Shown one piece after another: positions 26,935 to 35,824 of a DNA stretch of 51,896 nt. Each line of letters begins with the position of its first letter. The stretch's first letter is position 1. This DNA comes from Stutzerimonas stutzeri TS44. GTDB taxonomy: Bacteria > Pseudomonadota > Gammaproteobacteria > Pseudomonadales > Pseudomonadaceae. The stretch is taken from assembly GCA_000263395.1 (NCBI GenBank), contig AJXE01000027.1, positions 1 through 51,896 on the forward strand, written 5' to 3'. The notes under the pieces were generated by a model. The model did not search any database. It was not told the origin of the DNA and saw nothing but the letters and a program-made list of their open reading frames with translations. A program made the translations under genes and the position numbers.

Positions 26935-27834
26935 ATGATCCAGCTCAAGGCCATGCTCATCCTGCATGGCAAGCAGTCGCTCAACGACGAAGTGCGCGCA
27001 GCCGTGCAGCACCAGCGTGAGCTCGGCTGGGACCTGGCGGTGCGCGTCACCTGGGAGGCTGGGGACGTCGAGCGGCTGGTCTGCGAGGCGCTCGATGCCG
27101 GCCAGCGGCTGCTGATCGCCGGCGGCGGCGATGGCACCCTGCATGAGGTGGCCGACGCCATGCTGCGACATCCGGCCGAGGCCAGCCTGGCGCTGCTGCC
27201 ACTGGGCAGCGCCAACGATTTCGCCCGCGCCGCGGGCATCCCGCTCGAACCCTTCGAGGCGCTGGCGCTGCTGGACCAGCCGGCGGTGGCGATCGATGTC
27301 GGCGAGATGAACGGCAGCCCATTCGTCAACATGGCCACCGGCGGATTCGGCTCGAAGGTCACGGCCAACACCCCGGAAGAGCTCAAGCGCGTGCTTGGCA
27401 GCGGCGCCTACCTGTTGACCGGGCTGACGCGCTTCGCCGAGATCCACTCCGCCTACGGCCGTTTCCGCGGGCCGGGGTTCGAGTGGGAGGGCGATTTCCT
27501 CGCGCTGGGCATCGGCAACGGTCGTCAGGCCGGGGGTGGACAACTGCTCTGCCCGCAGGCGCTGGTCGATGACGGCCTGCTGGATGTCTGCATCGTGCCG
27601 GCGCCGGAAGATGCCGTGGGCACGCTGGGTACGTTGCTCAGCGGCGGATTGCGTGGCGTCGAGGCCGTCTCGGTGAACGCGCGGTTGGCTTGGCTGGAAG
27701 TCGAGGCGCCGGAGCCGATCGACATCAATCTGGATGGCGAGCCGGTGGCCGAGGCCAACCTGCATTTCCGCGTGCGGCCCGGCGCATTGCGCATGCACCT
27801 GCCGGCGGATTCGCCGCTGCTGCGTCAGGATTGA
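26935..27834 (+). CDS. YegS-like lipid kinase (diacylglycerol kinase catalytic family)
   Basis: The 299-residue product has the DAGK catalytic motif GGGDGTLHEV (63-72), LPLGSANDFARA and MATGGFGSKVTANTPEELKR, matching the YegS/lipid kinase branch. These cytoplasmic enzymes phosphorylate lipids such as phosphatidylglycerol or diacylglycerol. The start MIQLKAML at 26935 follows GAAGGAAG. It is on its own in front of cheV, which has its own sigma-28 promoter. The lipid substrate is uncertain. Confidence 0.9.
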   Translation: MIQLKAMLILHGKQSLNDEVRAAVQHQRELGWDLAVRVTWEAGDVERLVCEALDAGQRLLIAGGGDGTLHEVADAMLRHPAEASLALLPLGSANDFARAAGIPLEPFEALALLDQPAVAIDVGEMNGSPFVNMATGGFGSKVTANTPEELKRVLGSGAYLLTGLTRFAEIHSAYGRFRGPGFEWEGDFLALGIGNGRQAGGGQLLCPQALVDDGLLDVCIVPAPEDAVGTLGTLLSGGLRGVEAVSVNARLAWLEVEAPEPIDINLDGEPVAEANLHFRVRPGALRMHLPADSPLLRQD

Positions 27835-27898
27835 GCCGCTGCGCGGCGGGCGAGGACGGATCTGGCGGTCGATTTCACCAGCGGATCGACATCGTGCT

Positions 27899-27925
27899 TA
27901 AAGGGCGTGGCAATGTGGCCGATAT
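27899..27925 (+). promoter_or_regulatory. Sigma-28 (FliA) promoter of cheV
   Basis: TAAAGGGC, 11 bases, GCCGATAT: the -35 TAAAG and -10 GCCGATA(A/T) of FliA promoters at the correct spacing, 32 bases before the cheV ATG. It puts cheV under late-flagellar control. Confidence 0.85.
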
Positions 27926-27956
27926 CACGATATCCACTTCGTCCAAGGAGCCCGCA

Positions 27957-28889
27957 ATGGCCGGCATTCTCGATTCAGTCGATCAGCGCACCCGCTTGGT
28001 GGGCCAGAACCGGCTGGAAATCCTCATGTTCCGCCTGTCCGGGCGCCAACGGTTCGCCATCAACGTGTTCAAGGTGCAGGAGGTCGTCCAGCTACCGAAG
28101 ATGACGCTCATGCCGCATCGTCACAGCTCGGTATGCGGGGTGGTCAACCTGCGCGGCCAGACGCTGCCGGTGATTGACCTGTCGCGCGCCATCGGCCTGC
28201 GCCCGCTGGTGCCGGACGAGCGCAGCACCATCATCGTCACCGAGTACAACCGCACGGTGCAGGCCTTCCTGGTCGGCGGCGTCGACCGCATCCTCAATCT
28301 GAACTGGGAGGAAGTGCTGCCGCCGCCGGGAACCGCCGGACGCCAGCACTACCTCACGGCGATCACCAAGGTCGACGACGAGCTGGTCGAGGTAATCGAC
28401 GTCGAGAAGGTCCTGGCCGAGATCGTCCCTTACAGCACCAGCATTTCCGCTGATCGCCTGGCCGATCCGCTGCTCGAACGGGCGCGCGGCCGTGAGGTGT
28501 TGTGCGTCGACGATTCCAGCGTCGCCCTGGCGCAGCTGCGTGAAACGCTGACCCAGCTCGGCCTGACGATCCATACCGCCAGCGACGGCCTCAAGGGCCT
28601 GAATCAGCTCAAGGCCTGGGCCGACGCCGGCGAGGTGCTGACCGACAAGCTGCTGATGGTCTTCACCGATGCCGAAATGCCGGAGATGGATGGCTACCGG
28701 CTGACCACCGAGATCCGCCAGGACCCGCGCATGCGCGATCTCTATGTGGTGCTGCACACCTCGCTGTCGGGCAGTTTCAACCAGGCGATGGTGCAGAAGG
28801 TCGGCTGCGACAACTTCCTCTCCAAGTTCCAGCCGGAGAAGCTGGTCGACGTGATCCGCGAGCGTCTGCAGCGCGACGAACCGGCCTGA
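27957..28889 (+). CDS. cheV: Chemotaxis coupling protein CheV
   Basis: CheV couples chemoreceptors to CheA and tunes adaptation. The 310-residue product has an N-terminal CheW-like domain (about 18-165: FAINVFKVQEV, VCGVVNLRGQTLPVIDL) and a C-terminal receiver domain (about 178-305). The receiver shows acidic pair D185/D186, phospho-acceptor D238 in FTDAEMPEMDG, T268 and K290, all intact. ATG at 27957 follows AAGGAG. The upstream sigma-28 promoter supports a flagellated, chemotactic organism. Confidence 0.95.
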   Translation: MAGILDSVDQRTRLVGQNRLEILMFRLSGRQRFAINVFKVQEVVQLPKMTLMPHRHSSVCGVVNLRGQTLPVIDLSRAIGLRPLVPDERSTIIVTEYNRTVQAFLVGGVDRILNLNWEEVLPPPGTAGRQHYLTAITKVDDELVEVIDVEKVLAEIVPYSTSISADRLADPLLERARGREVLCVDDSSVALAQLRETLTQLGLTIHTASDGLKGLNQLKAWADAGEVLTDKLLMVFTDAEMPEMDGYRLTTEIRQDPRMRDLYVVLHTSLSGSFNQAMVQKVGCDNFLSKFQPEKLVDVIRERLQRDEPA

Positions 28890-28935
28890 TCCGCTCTGCT
28901 ATGCTGCTGCGCTTTCCGCTCGCTGGAGGCGCAGC

Positions 28936-29736
28936 ATGCACCTGTCCTCGCTGTACCGTTTCCCCCTCAAATCTGCCGCCGGCGAATCGCTACAGCGCTG
29001 CGCCAGCGACTCCCTCGGCCTGATCGGCGATCGGCGCTGGATGGTGGTCGCGGCCGGTACCGGGCGCTTCCTCACCCAGCGCGCGGTGCCACGCATGGCG
29101 TTGCTGCGTGCGCACTGGCAGGGCGATACGGCGTTGCAGCTGGCAGCGCCGGGCATGCCCGAGCTGCTGGTGAGCGTGCCGGGTGACCAGCTGATGCGCT
29201 GTGTGCAGGTCTGGAACAACCACCCGGTGGTGCCGGATGCCGGTGAAGCCGCGGCTGCCTGGCTGTCGGAGTTTCTCGGCCAGGCCTGCCGTCTGGTCTA
29301 CCTGCCGGAGGATTACGGCATCCAGGTCGACCTCGACTATGCGCGACTCGGCGAAAACACGGCCTTCAGCGACGGTTTCCCCTTTCTGCTGATCGGCCAG
29401 GCCTCGCTCGATGACCTCTGCGCGCGGATCGGCCGGCCGCTGGAGATGCTGCGCTTTCGCCCGAACCTGGTGGTCGCCGGCGCCGCGCCCTATGCCGAGG
29501 ATGACTGGAAGCGTATCCGTATCGGTGCGCTGACCTTCCGCGTGGTCAAGCCCTGTTCGCGCTGCGCGATTCCGACCATCGACCTGCACACCGCCGAGCG
29601 CAGCGCCGACAGTGAGCCGCTGGCGACACTGCTGGGCTATCGCAAGCGGGCGGGCGGCGTGTTCTTCGGCCAGAACCTGATCGCCGAAGGCAGTGGGCTG
29701 CTCGAAGTCGGCATGCCGGTGGAAATTCTCGAATGA
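28936..29736 (+). CDS. MOSC domain protein (YcbX/mARC-like)
   Basis: The 266-residue product has the MOSC N-terminal beta-barrel (about 1-110; LYRFPLKSAAGESL, GDRRWMVV) followed by a MOSC domain with FRPNLVV and VVKPCSRCAIPT (C207, C210), the conserved cysteine that binds molybdenum cofactor sulfur. Family members reduce N-hydroxylated compounds with a ferredoxin partner; unlike E. coli YcbX there is no C-terminal 2Fe-2S ferredoxin domain here, so a separate electron donor is needed. The start ATG at 28936 follows CTGGAGG. A 10-bp hairpin follows the stop. Confidence 0.85.
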   Translation: MHLSSLYRFPLKSAAGESLQRCASDSLGLIGDRRWMVVAAGTGRFLTQRAVPRMALLRAHWQGDTALQLAAPGMPELLVSVPGDQLMRCVQVWNNHPVVPDAGEAAAAWLSEFLGQACRLVYLPEDYGIQVDLDYARLGENTAFSDGFPFLLIGQASLDDLCARIGRPLEMLRFRPNLVVAGAAPYAEDDWKRIRIGALTFRVVKPCSRCAIPTIDLHTAERSADSEPLATLLGYRKRAGGVFFGQNLIAEGSGLLEVGMPVEILE

Positions 29737-29741
29737 TCCGG

Positions 29742-29768
29742 CCGGGGCGGCACTTGCCGCCGCCCCGG
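29742..29768. terminator. Bidirectional hairpin between convergent MOSC and slt genes
   Basis: A perfect 10-bp stem CCGGGGCGGC / GCCGCCCCGG with a 7-base loop lies in the 39-bp gap between two convergent stops. There is no T-run, so it may be only partly effective. Confidence 0.55.
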
Positions 29769-29775
29769 CAGCGCC

Positions 29776-31698
29776 TCACTGGTTCTCGAAATAGCGCTCG
29801 TGCCACTCCACCAGCGGCTGCGGCGCGTTGAGCTTCTGCCCGTAGATCACCGAATAGGTGAGCACGTTCTGCACGTACTGGCGGGTCTCGTCGAACGGGA
29901 TGTTCTCCACCCAGACATCGAACGACAGGTGCCCGGCATCGCGCAGCCATTGCCGTACGCGGCCGGGGCCGGCGTTGTAGGCGGCCGAGGCCAGCACGCG
30001 ATTGCCGTTGAACTGCGCGTAGATCTGGCTGAGATACGCCGCGCCGAGCTGGATGTTGACGTTCGGGTTGAGCACCTGCTGCGGCGAGGACAGCGGAATG
30101 CCGAAGCGCCGCGCGGTTTCCTTGGCCGTGGCCGGCATCAGCTGCATCAGCCCGCTGGCACCGACGTGCGAACGCGCATCGGCCATGAACGCGCTTTCCT
30201 GGCGGGTGATGGCGAACACCCAGCTCGGGTGGATTTCCCGTGCCTTCGCCGCGTTGACCAGCGTGCTGCGGTGCGCCATCGGGAAGCGGATGTCGAGGTC
30301 GTCCCAGTACTGTGCCTGGCTGATGCTGCGGATCGCCGGGAAATACCAGCCCATCTCGTAGGCCAGTCGCGCCTGGGCCACCAGCTCGTCGCGGCTGAAC
30401 AGCCGGCTGACGTGATACCACTCGCGGCGGCCATCGACGATCTGCCCACGCGCATGGAATTCCAGCGCGCGGCGAATGCCGGCAGTGTTGCGGACCTTCT
30501 GCACCAGCTTCGGCGGCAAGGCCAGCGGCTGGTGGTTGAGCTTGTACGGCGCCTGGATGCGATCGGCCGAGAGGAAGCCATAGAAGTCGCGCTCGGCGGC
30601 GACCGGCTGGTACAGCGAGATCGCCTGCGGGCTCTGCGGCTTGGCCAGCTCCAGGCTGCGCGCCCGCCAGTAGCGCCAGCGGTTGCTCTTGGCCAGATCG
30701 TCGGGGAAACGCTGGGTCAGGGCGTAGACATCCTCCCAGCGACCCAGGCGCAGCAGCAGGCGCGCGCGCCATTCGCTGACGGTGTTGTCGCGCAGCTCCG
30801 GGTCGTATTCGGCCATCACCTGCAGCGCACGGCTGTCGAAACGCTTGGCCAGCGTCAGGCCGATCTGCCGGGCGATCGCCACCTTTTCTTCAGCGGAGAA
30901 GGCGTGGCGCCGGGCATAGCCGTCGAGCAAGGCCAGCGCCTTCTCCGGGTCCTGGCGGGCGAGGCGGCGCAGGCCGATGGCGACCACGTCGGCCATGGCC
31001 GGATGGCCGCCGGAAAAACGCTCGGTCTGGCTCAGCATCGGCGGCTTCTGCGCGACCTCGACGAGCAGCTCGCCGTGGCCGCGCAGGCTCGACAGGTTCT
31101 TGCTGAGGAAGCTGGCCAGCCCGTAGTTGCCGGCCTCCACCGCGAGCTTGGTGCGTTTCCAGCGGCGCTCCTCGGTGAGCCCGCCCTTGGCGGTCCATTG
31201 CGTGAACAGCACGTCGCAGGCTTCGGGCTGCGATTTGCCGACCAGCCAGAGGCGCTCGGCGGTGGCATCGCCTTCGGGCAGGCCGCGGCCGAGCTGATAC
31301 TGGCCGAACAGGCAGTCCAGCTCGGTGAAGTTCAGCTTCGGATCGTAGTACTTGAGGAACGTGGGCCAGTCGCCGCGCGCTGCCAGAAGACGCAGCCAGC
31401 GCAACTTCATCCAGCTGATCTGCGGCAGATCGCCGTGTTCGGCGAGAAATTTCTCGATTTCCGCGGTGCTCGCGGTCTTGAGTCGAGCGGTCAGCTCCTC
31501 GTAGGCCAGGTACGGTTCCAGCGGATAGTCGCGCAGTGCGCTGGCGTGGCGCCGGTACGGCGCGCTGTCGCCCTTGGCGAGGGCGCGCTTGGCTTCATCG
31601 TAAAGCTGGCGCTGCTGGGCCAGGCTAGCGGCCGAGACATCCATGGCCAGCGCTGAAAAACACAGGCAGAACAGCAGGTTGGAGAGTCGACTGCGCAT
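29776..31698 (-). CDS. slt: Soluble lytic murein transglycosylase
   Basis: Slt cleaves peptidoglycan glycan strands in the periplasm, producing 1,6-anhydromuropeptides. The 640-residue product has a signal peptide (first ~25 residues), a long superhelical alpha-rich U/L domain and a C-terminal lysozyme-like domain. The catalytic Glu is E501 in ITRQESAF, followed by GASGLMQLMPATAKE and AAYNAGPGRVRQW. The length equals that of family members. ATG at 31698. Confidence 0.95.
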   Translation of the reverse strand: MRSRLSNLLFCLCFSALAMDVSAASLAQQRQLYDEAKRALAKGDSAPYRRHASALRDYPLEPYLAYEELTARLKTASTAEIEKFLAEHGDLPQISWMKLRWLRLLAARGDWPTFLKYYDPKLNFTELDCLFGQYQLGRGLPEGDATAERLWLVGKSQPEACDVLFTQWTAKGGLTEERRWKRTKLAVEAGNYGLASFLSKNLSSLRGHGELLVEVAQKPPMLSQTERFSGGHPAMADVVAIGLRRLARQDPEKALALLDGYARRHAFSAEEKVAIARQIGLTLAKRFDSRALQVMAEYDPELRDNTVSEWRARLLLRLGRWEDVYALTQRFPDDLAKSNRWRYWRARSLELAKPQSPQAISLYQPVAAERDFYGFLSADRIQAPYKLNHQPLALPPKLVQKVRNTAGIRRALEFHARGQIVDGRREWYHVSRLFSRDELVAQARLAYEMGWYFPAIRSISQAQYWDDLDIRFPMAHRSTLVNAAKAREIHPSWVFAITRQESAFMADARSHVGASGLMQLMPATAKETARRFGIPLSSPQQVLNPNVNIQLGAAYLSQIYAQFNGNRVLASAAYNAGPGRVRQWLRDAGHLSFDVWVENIPFDETRQYVQNVLTYSVIYGQKLNAPQPLVEWHERYFENQ

Positions 31699-31910
31699 GA
31701 GACTTCCGGGAAGAGGCGGGTGTATTACGGCGCTAGCTTAGCCTGCCGGGGCGGTCAGTTAAATGCGCTTTGGACGAGTGCCGGGAACTATTGCGCGGCG
31801 TCTGGCCTGGGCGTGCGCGAGCCGCTCCCGATCTGCCGTCGGGGCGGGCGTATCCGCGGTCCACAGGCGCGCATCTGCTAGACTGCGCGCCCTGTTTTCC
31901 GGAGGTAGTC

Positions 31911-33824
31911 ATGACCCTGCTCAAGTTCACCGATGTATCCCTGGCCTATGGCACCACGCCGCTGCTCGACGGCGTGTCCTGGCAGATCGCGCGGGGTGAG
32001 CGGGTCTGCATCATCGGCCGCAACGGCACGGGCAAGTCGAGCATGCTGCGCCTGGTCAAGGGCGACCGCAGCGCCGACGACGGCGAGATCTGGCGCGCGC
32101 CGGGTCTGAAGATCGGCGAGCTGCCGCAGGAGCTGCCGCGCGCCGATGACCGTACGGTGTTCGATGTCGTTGCCGAGGGGCTGGAAGGCGTCGGCGAACT
32201 GCTGGCCGAGTACCACCACCTCAGCATGAACATCCAGGACCAGGACGATCTCGACAAGCTGATGCACGTGCAACAGGCGCTGGAAGCCAAGGATGGCTGG
32301 CGCCTGCAGCAGCTGGTCGAAAGTACCCTGAGCCGTCTGCAGCTGCCGGCCGACCGTACCCTGGCCGAGCTTTCCGGCGGTTGGCGGCGGCGCGTGCTGC
32401 TGGCCCAGGCGCTGGTTTCCGAGCCCGACCTGCTGCTGCTCGACGAGCCGACCAACCATCTGGACATCGGCGCCATCGCCTGGCTGGAAGAGGCGCTGAC
32501 CGGCTTCAACGGGGCGGTGCTGTTCATCACCCACGACCGGGCATTCCTGCAGAACCTGGCCACGCGCATCCTCGAACTCGACCGTGGCCATCTGATCGAC
32601 TGGAACGGCGACTACGCCAGTTTCCTGGTGCACAAGGAGCAGCAGCTGGCGGCAGAGGAAACCGCCAATGCGCTGTTCGACAAGAAGCTGGCCCAGGAAG
32701 AAGTCTGGATCCGCCAGGGCATCAAGGCGCGCCGCACCCGCAACGAGGGCCGCGTGCGCGAGCTGAAGGCGCTGCGCGTCGAGCGCAGTCAGCGCCGCGA
32801 GCGCCAGGGCAAGGCGACCTTCCAGCTGGAAAGCGCGGACAAGTCCGGCAAGCAGGTGATCGCCGCCGAGCAGGTGGGTTTCGCCCACCCGGGTGGCGAG
32901 CCGCTGATCCGCGATTTCTCCATGGTCGTGCAGCGTGGCGACCGTATCGGCCTGCTTGGCGCCAACGGCACCGGCAAGACCACGCTGCTCAAGCTGCTGC
33001 TCGGCGAGTTGCAGCCGACCAGCGGCAGCATCGAGATCGGCACCAAGCTCGAAGTGGCGTATTTCGACCAATTGCGTCATCAGCTGGAGCTGGAAAAGAC
33101 GGTGATCGACAACCTCGCCGAGGGGCGCGAATTCATCACCATCGACGGCCAGAATCGCCACGTGCTGAGCTACCTCGGTGACTTCCTGTTCAGCCCGCAA
33201 CGTGCGCGTACACCGGTCAAGGCGCTGTCGGGTGGCGAGCGGGCACGCCTCTTGCTCGCCAAGCTGTTCAGCAAGCCGGCCAACCTGCTGGTGCTGGACG
33301 AGCCGACCAACGACCTCGACGTCGAGACGCTGGAGCTGCTCGAAGAGGTGCTGCTGGGCTTCCCGGGCACGGTGCTGATGGTCAGCCACGACCGGGCCTT
33401 CCTCGACAACGTGGTGACCAGCACGCTGGTGTTCCAGGGCAACGGCGAGGTGCGCGAGTACGTCGGCGGTTATCAGGACTGGCTGCGCCAGGGTGGTTCG
33501 CCACGCCTGCTTGGGGTGGGTGAAGCCGCCGAGAGCAAGGCCAGCGCCCAGCCGCGGTCGGAGCCTGCGCCTGTGGCACCGGCGGTTGCCGAACCGGCAC
33601 CGGCGAAGAAGAAGCTCAGCTACAAGCTGCAGCGCGAGCTCGAGGCGCTGCCTGGGCAGATCGATGCGGCGGAGCAGGCTATCGCAGCGTTGCAGGCGCA
33701 GGTGTCCGATCCGGCGTTCTACCAGCAGTCGGCCGAGGTAACGGGCGCGGCGCTGGCGCGTCTGGAGGCACTGCAGCAGGAGCTCGATCAGCTGCTGGAG
33801 CGCTGGGCCGAGCTGGAGGACTGA
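31911..33824 (+). CDS. uup: ABC-F ATPase Uup
   Basis: Uup belongs to the ribosome-associated ABC-F ATPases; it is also linked to tolerance of replication problems and transposon excision. The 637-residue product has two ATP-binding cassettes without membrane domains. The first has Walker A IIGRNGTGKSS, signature LSGGWRRR and Walker B LLLDEPTNHLD; the second has LGANGTGKTT, LSGGERARLLLA and LVLDEPTNDLD. A charged linker lies between and a C-terminal coiled coil (about 560-637: ELEALPGQIDAAEQAIAAL) completes the Uup architecture. ATG at 31911 follows GGAGGTAGTC. Confidence 0.93.
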   Translation: MTLLKFTDVSLAYGTTPLLDGVSWQIARGERVCIIGRNGTGKSSMLRLVKGDRSADDGEIWRAPGLKIGELPQELPRADDRTVFDVVAEGLEGVGELLAEYHHLSMNIQDQDDLDKLMHVQQALEAKDGWRLQQLVESTLSRLQLPADRTLAELSGGWRRRVLLAQALVSEPDLLLLDEPTNHLDIGAIAWLEEALTGFNGAVLFITHDRAFLQNLATRILELDRGHLIDWNGDYASFLVHKEQQLAAEETANALFDKKLAQEEVWIRQGIKARRTRNEGRVRELKALRVERSQRRERQGKATFQLESADKSGKQVIAAEQVGFAHPGGEPLIRDFSMVVQRGDRIGLLGANGTGKTTLLKLLLGELQPTSGSIEIGTKLEVAYFDQLRHQLELEKTVIDNLAEGREFITIDGQNRHVLSYLGDFLFSPQRARTPVKALSGGERARLLLAKLFSKPANLLVLDEPTNDLDVETLELLEEVLLGFPGTVLMVSHDRAFLDNVVTSTLVFQGNGEVREYVGGYQDWLRQGGSPRLLGVGEAAESKASAQPRSEPAPVAPAVAEPAPAKKKLSYKLQRELEALPGQIDAAEQAIAALQAQVSDPAFYQQSAEVTGAALARLEALQQELDQLLERWAELED

Positions 33825-33960
33825 GACGGGCCTCCACGGGCGCCGGTCGTGCTTGAAGATGTCCGCAGCGGGTAGCCGGACTTCCTGAGGTGGATCAATA
33901 CCTTACGGAGGCCGGCTGGCTAAGTTCGCTGCGGTTTGCAGTCATGACGATGGAGCATTG

Positions 33961-34653
33961 ATGACTATTGAATATCGCATCACCCTGGATGATGAGCACG
34001 ATTTCAGTTACCGGATCGAACTGGATCGCGCCTACGACAAGGAACGCGCCGCCCAGGCACCGAAGTGGACACGTCTGGAACACCAGCAGTGCAGCAACTG
34101 CCCGCTGAGCCAGAACGATTTCAGCCATTGCCCGGCGGCGGTCGACCTGCACCGGGTCGTCGAGGATTTCCAGGGCCTGCCGGCGATCCAGAAGGCGCTG
34201 GTCTGGGTGCGCACGCCGGAGCGCGAATACACCAAACTGGTCGGTCTGGAAGAAGGGTTGCGCGCGCTGCTCGGGGTGATCATGGCCACCAGCGCCTGCC
34301 CGGTGCTCGGCCGGCTCAAGCCGATGGCCCAGCAACACCTGCCGTTCGCCAGCAATCGCGAGTTCGTGCTGCGGGCGGTGTCGCTGTACCTGGCGCGTCA
34401 GTACTTCAACATGCGCGAAGGGCGGCATGCCGACTGGGAGCTGCGCGGGCTGGTGCGTTCGTTCCAGCAGCTGCAGCTGGTCAACCAGGCGTTCTGGCAG
34501 CGAATCTTCGACACCTGTGAAGGCGACAGCAACCTCAAGGCGTTCCTCAGCTTCTTCTCGATGGCCTCGAGCCTGACCTACTCGCTGGAAACCCAGCTGC
34601 AGAAAATCCGCCCGCTGGTGATGAGCGCAGGCGAGGGGGCCGAAGCGCTCTGA
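33961..34653 (+). CDS. Conserved hypothetical protein with a CxxC-Cx9-type cysteine cluster
   Basis: The 230-residue product is not assigned a function. It resembles Pseudomonas proteins with a DUF6901-like N-terminus, though that family name is from memory. It has C44xxC47 and C57 in CSNCPLSQNDFSHC and another Cys at 113 in TSACPVLG, which together could bind a metal. No signal peptide or membrane segment is visible; the C-terminal half is helical. The ATG at 33961 follows GATGGAGCATTG. The 136-bp gap before it contains AGCCGG/CCGGCT and AGGT/ACCT dyads. It ends in a hairpin shared with the convergent stress-protein gene. Confidence 0.75.
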   Translation: MTIEYRITLDDEHDFSYRIELDRAYDKERAAQAPKWTRLEHQQCSNCPLSQNDFSHCPAAVDLHRVVEDFQGLPAIQKALVWVRTPEREYTKLVGLEEGLRALLGVIMATSACPVLGRLKPMAQQHLPFASNREFVLRAVSLYLARQYFNMREGRHADWELRGLVRSFQQLQLVNQAFWQRIFDTCEGDSNLKAFLSFFSMASSLTYSLETQLQKIRPLVMSAGEGAEAL

Positions 34654-34672
34654 GCGGGACTTGGCCCGCTCA
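34651..34672. terminator. Hairpin overlapping the stop of the Cys-containing hypothetical gene
   Basis: A perfect 8-bp stem TGAGCGGG / CCCGCTCA with a 6-base loop starts at the TGA stop codon itself. It lies between convergent genes and lacks a T-run. Confidence 0.5.
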
Positions 34673-34683
34673 GGCCGGTGCGA

Positions 34684-35124
34684 TCAGTCGGCTTTCTTCA
34701 GGCGTACCGCGAGCACGTCGCACGGCGCGCCGTGCAGAATGTCGTTGGCCGTCGAGCCAAGCAGCAGCGCCAGTCCGTGGCGGCCGTGGCTGCCGACGAC
34801 GATCAGGTCGCACTGCTGCTCCTTGGCCAGTCGGTGCACTTCCTGACGCGGCTGGCCATAGGCCAGATGGCGATGTTCCGGCGTGAGGCTGGGATAGATA
34901 TCGGCGAAGCCGTCCATCCGCTCGCGCGCCTGGTCGAATTGCTGCTGTTGCAGCATCGACAGGTCCATCGGCACGTCGCCGCCGAAGGCCATCGCCATCG
35001 GTTCGATGATATGCACCAGCGCCAGCGTGGCGCCGGCAGCGGTGGCCAGAGCCTGGGCGCGCGCGACTACCGCGTGGCATTCGTCGGTCAGGTCGACGGC
35101 GACCAGAATGTGCTGGTAGGGCAT
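34684..35124 (-). CDS. Universal stress protein A family protein
   Basis: The 146-residue product is a single Usp domain: MPYQHILVAVDLTDEC at the N-terminus and the ATP-binding motif VVGSHGRHGLALLLGSTAND (G-2x-G-9x-G-S/T). UspA-type proteins help survival under stasis and respiratory stress. The start at 35124 follows AGGAGGAGTCATC on the minus strand. The divergent 202-bp gap contains no Anr box that I could find. Confidence 0.92.
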   Translation of the reverse strand: MPYQHILVAVDLTDECHAVVARAQALATAAGATLALVHIIEPMAMAFGGDVPMDLSMLQQQQFDQARERMDGFADIYPSLTPEHRHLAYGQPRQEVHRLAKEQQCDLIVVGSHGRHGLALLLGSTANDILHGAPCDVLAVRLKKAD

Positions 35125-35326
35125 GATGACTCCTCCTGAGCGGGTCGGCATGGGCAGTGTCGCCGGGCCGACGGGTGGTTTGCATTGAGCCTGTATCTAT
35201 AAGGGTTTATACGGCGTTGCCGATGGCTTCGCCAGTACCCGTTGGCGCCGCCCAGGACGTGTCGGGCTGTTATCATGCTGCGTCGCGCCTGCCGGTCGGT
35301 CCGGTTGGCTCACCGAGAGAATTCCG

Positions 35327-35794
35327 ATGTCGATGCCATACACCGATTATTCCCTGGCCTGGGCCGTCTACGGCGTGGCTGCGCTGGGCAGTCTGCTGGT
35401 CTGGTTCCAGGTGACGCGCTGGATGTGGCGCTGGCTGCGCGAGCCGTTGCGGCTGCTGGCGGCGGTGCTGCTGCTGACGCCGACCATCGTCGATCCGGCC
35501 AAGGAACTCTTCGCCCCTGCCGTGGCCATTACCGCAATGGACGTGTTGCTCAAGGTCGGCAACAACGCCTGGCGCGCCGTCGCCGATCTGGCGCTGTACG
35601 GCCTGATCGCCTTCGTCCTGTACCTGCTGCTGGTGGCCATCCGCTGGCCGCTGGAGCGGCGCAAGCGCGCCAGCCGACAGAGTGCTGCGCCCGATGACGA
35701 CCCGCGCACCCTGCGCGAGCGCATGGCCGACGACGAGGATGACGACTATTTTTCGCAGCCGGGGCGCCGGGTGCGGACCGAACCGCGCCTGTAA
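35327..35794 (+). CDS. Hypothetical inner-membrane protein (three helices)
   Basis: The 155-residue product has hydrophobic segments near residues 10-28, 38-55 and 83-107 and a charged cytoplasmic tail rich in Asp and Arg (DDDPRTLRERMADDEDDDYF). No known domain is recognised; similar proteins sit before the same class II amidotransferase gene in other pseudomonads as far as I recall. It lies 30 bases upstream of that gene, so the two are probably co-transcribed. The start could also be the ATG two codons later. Confidence 0.75.
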   Translation: MSMPYTDYSLAWAVYGVAALGSLLVWFQVTRWMWRWLREPLRLLAAVLLLTPTIVDPAKELFAPAVAITAMDVLLKVGNNAWRAVADLALYGLIAFVLYLLLVAIRWPLERRKRASRQSAAPDDDPRTLRERMADDEDDDYFSQPGRRVRTEPRL

Positions 35795-35824
35795 TCCCTT
35801 CGCGTTTTCACGGGAAGCCAACCT

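Noticed and set aside
35125..35326. An Anr/FNR box controlling the universal stress protein
   Set aside because: No TTGAT-N4-ATCAA-like sequence is present; only a TATAAGGGTTTATA-type AT dyad is seen.
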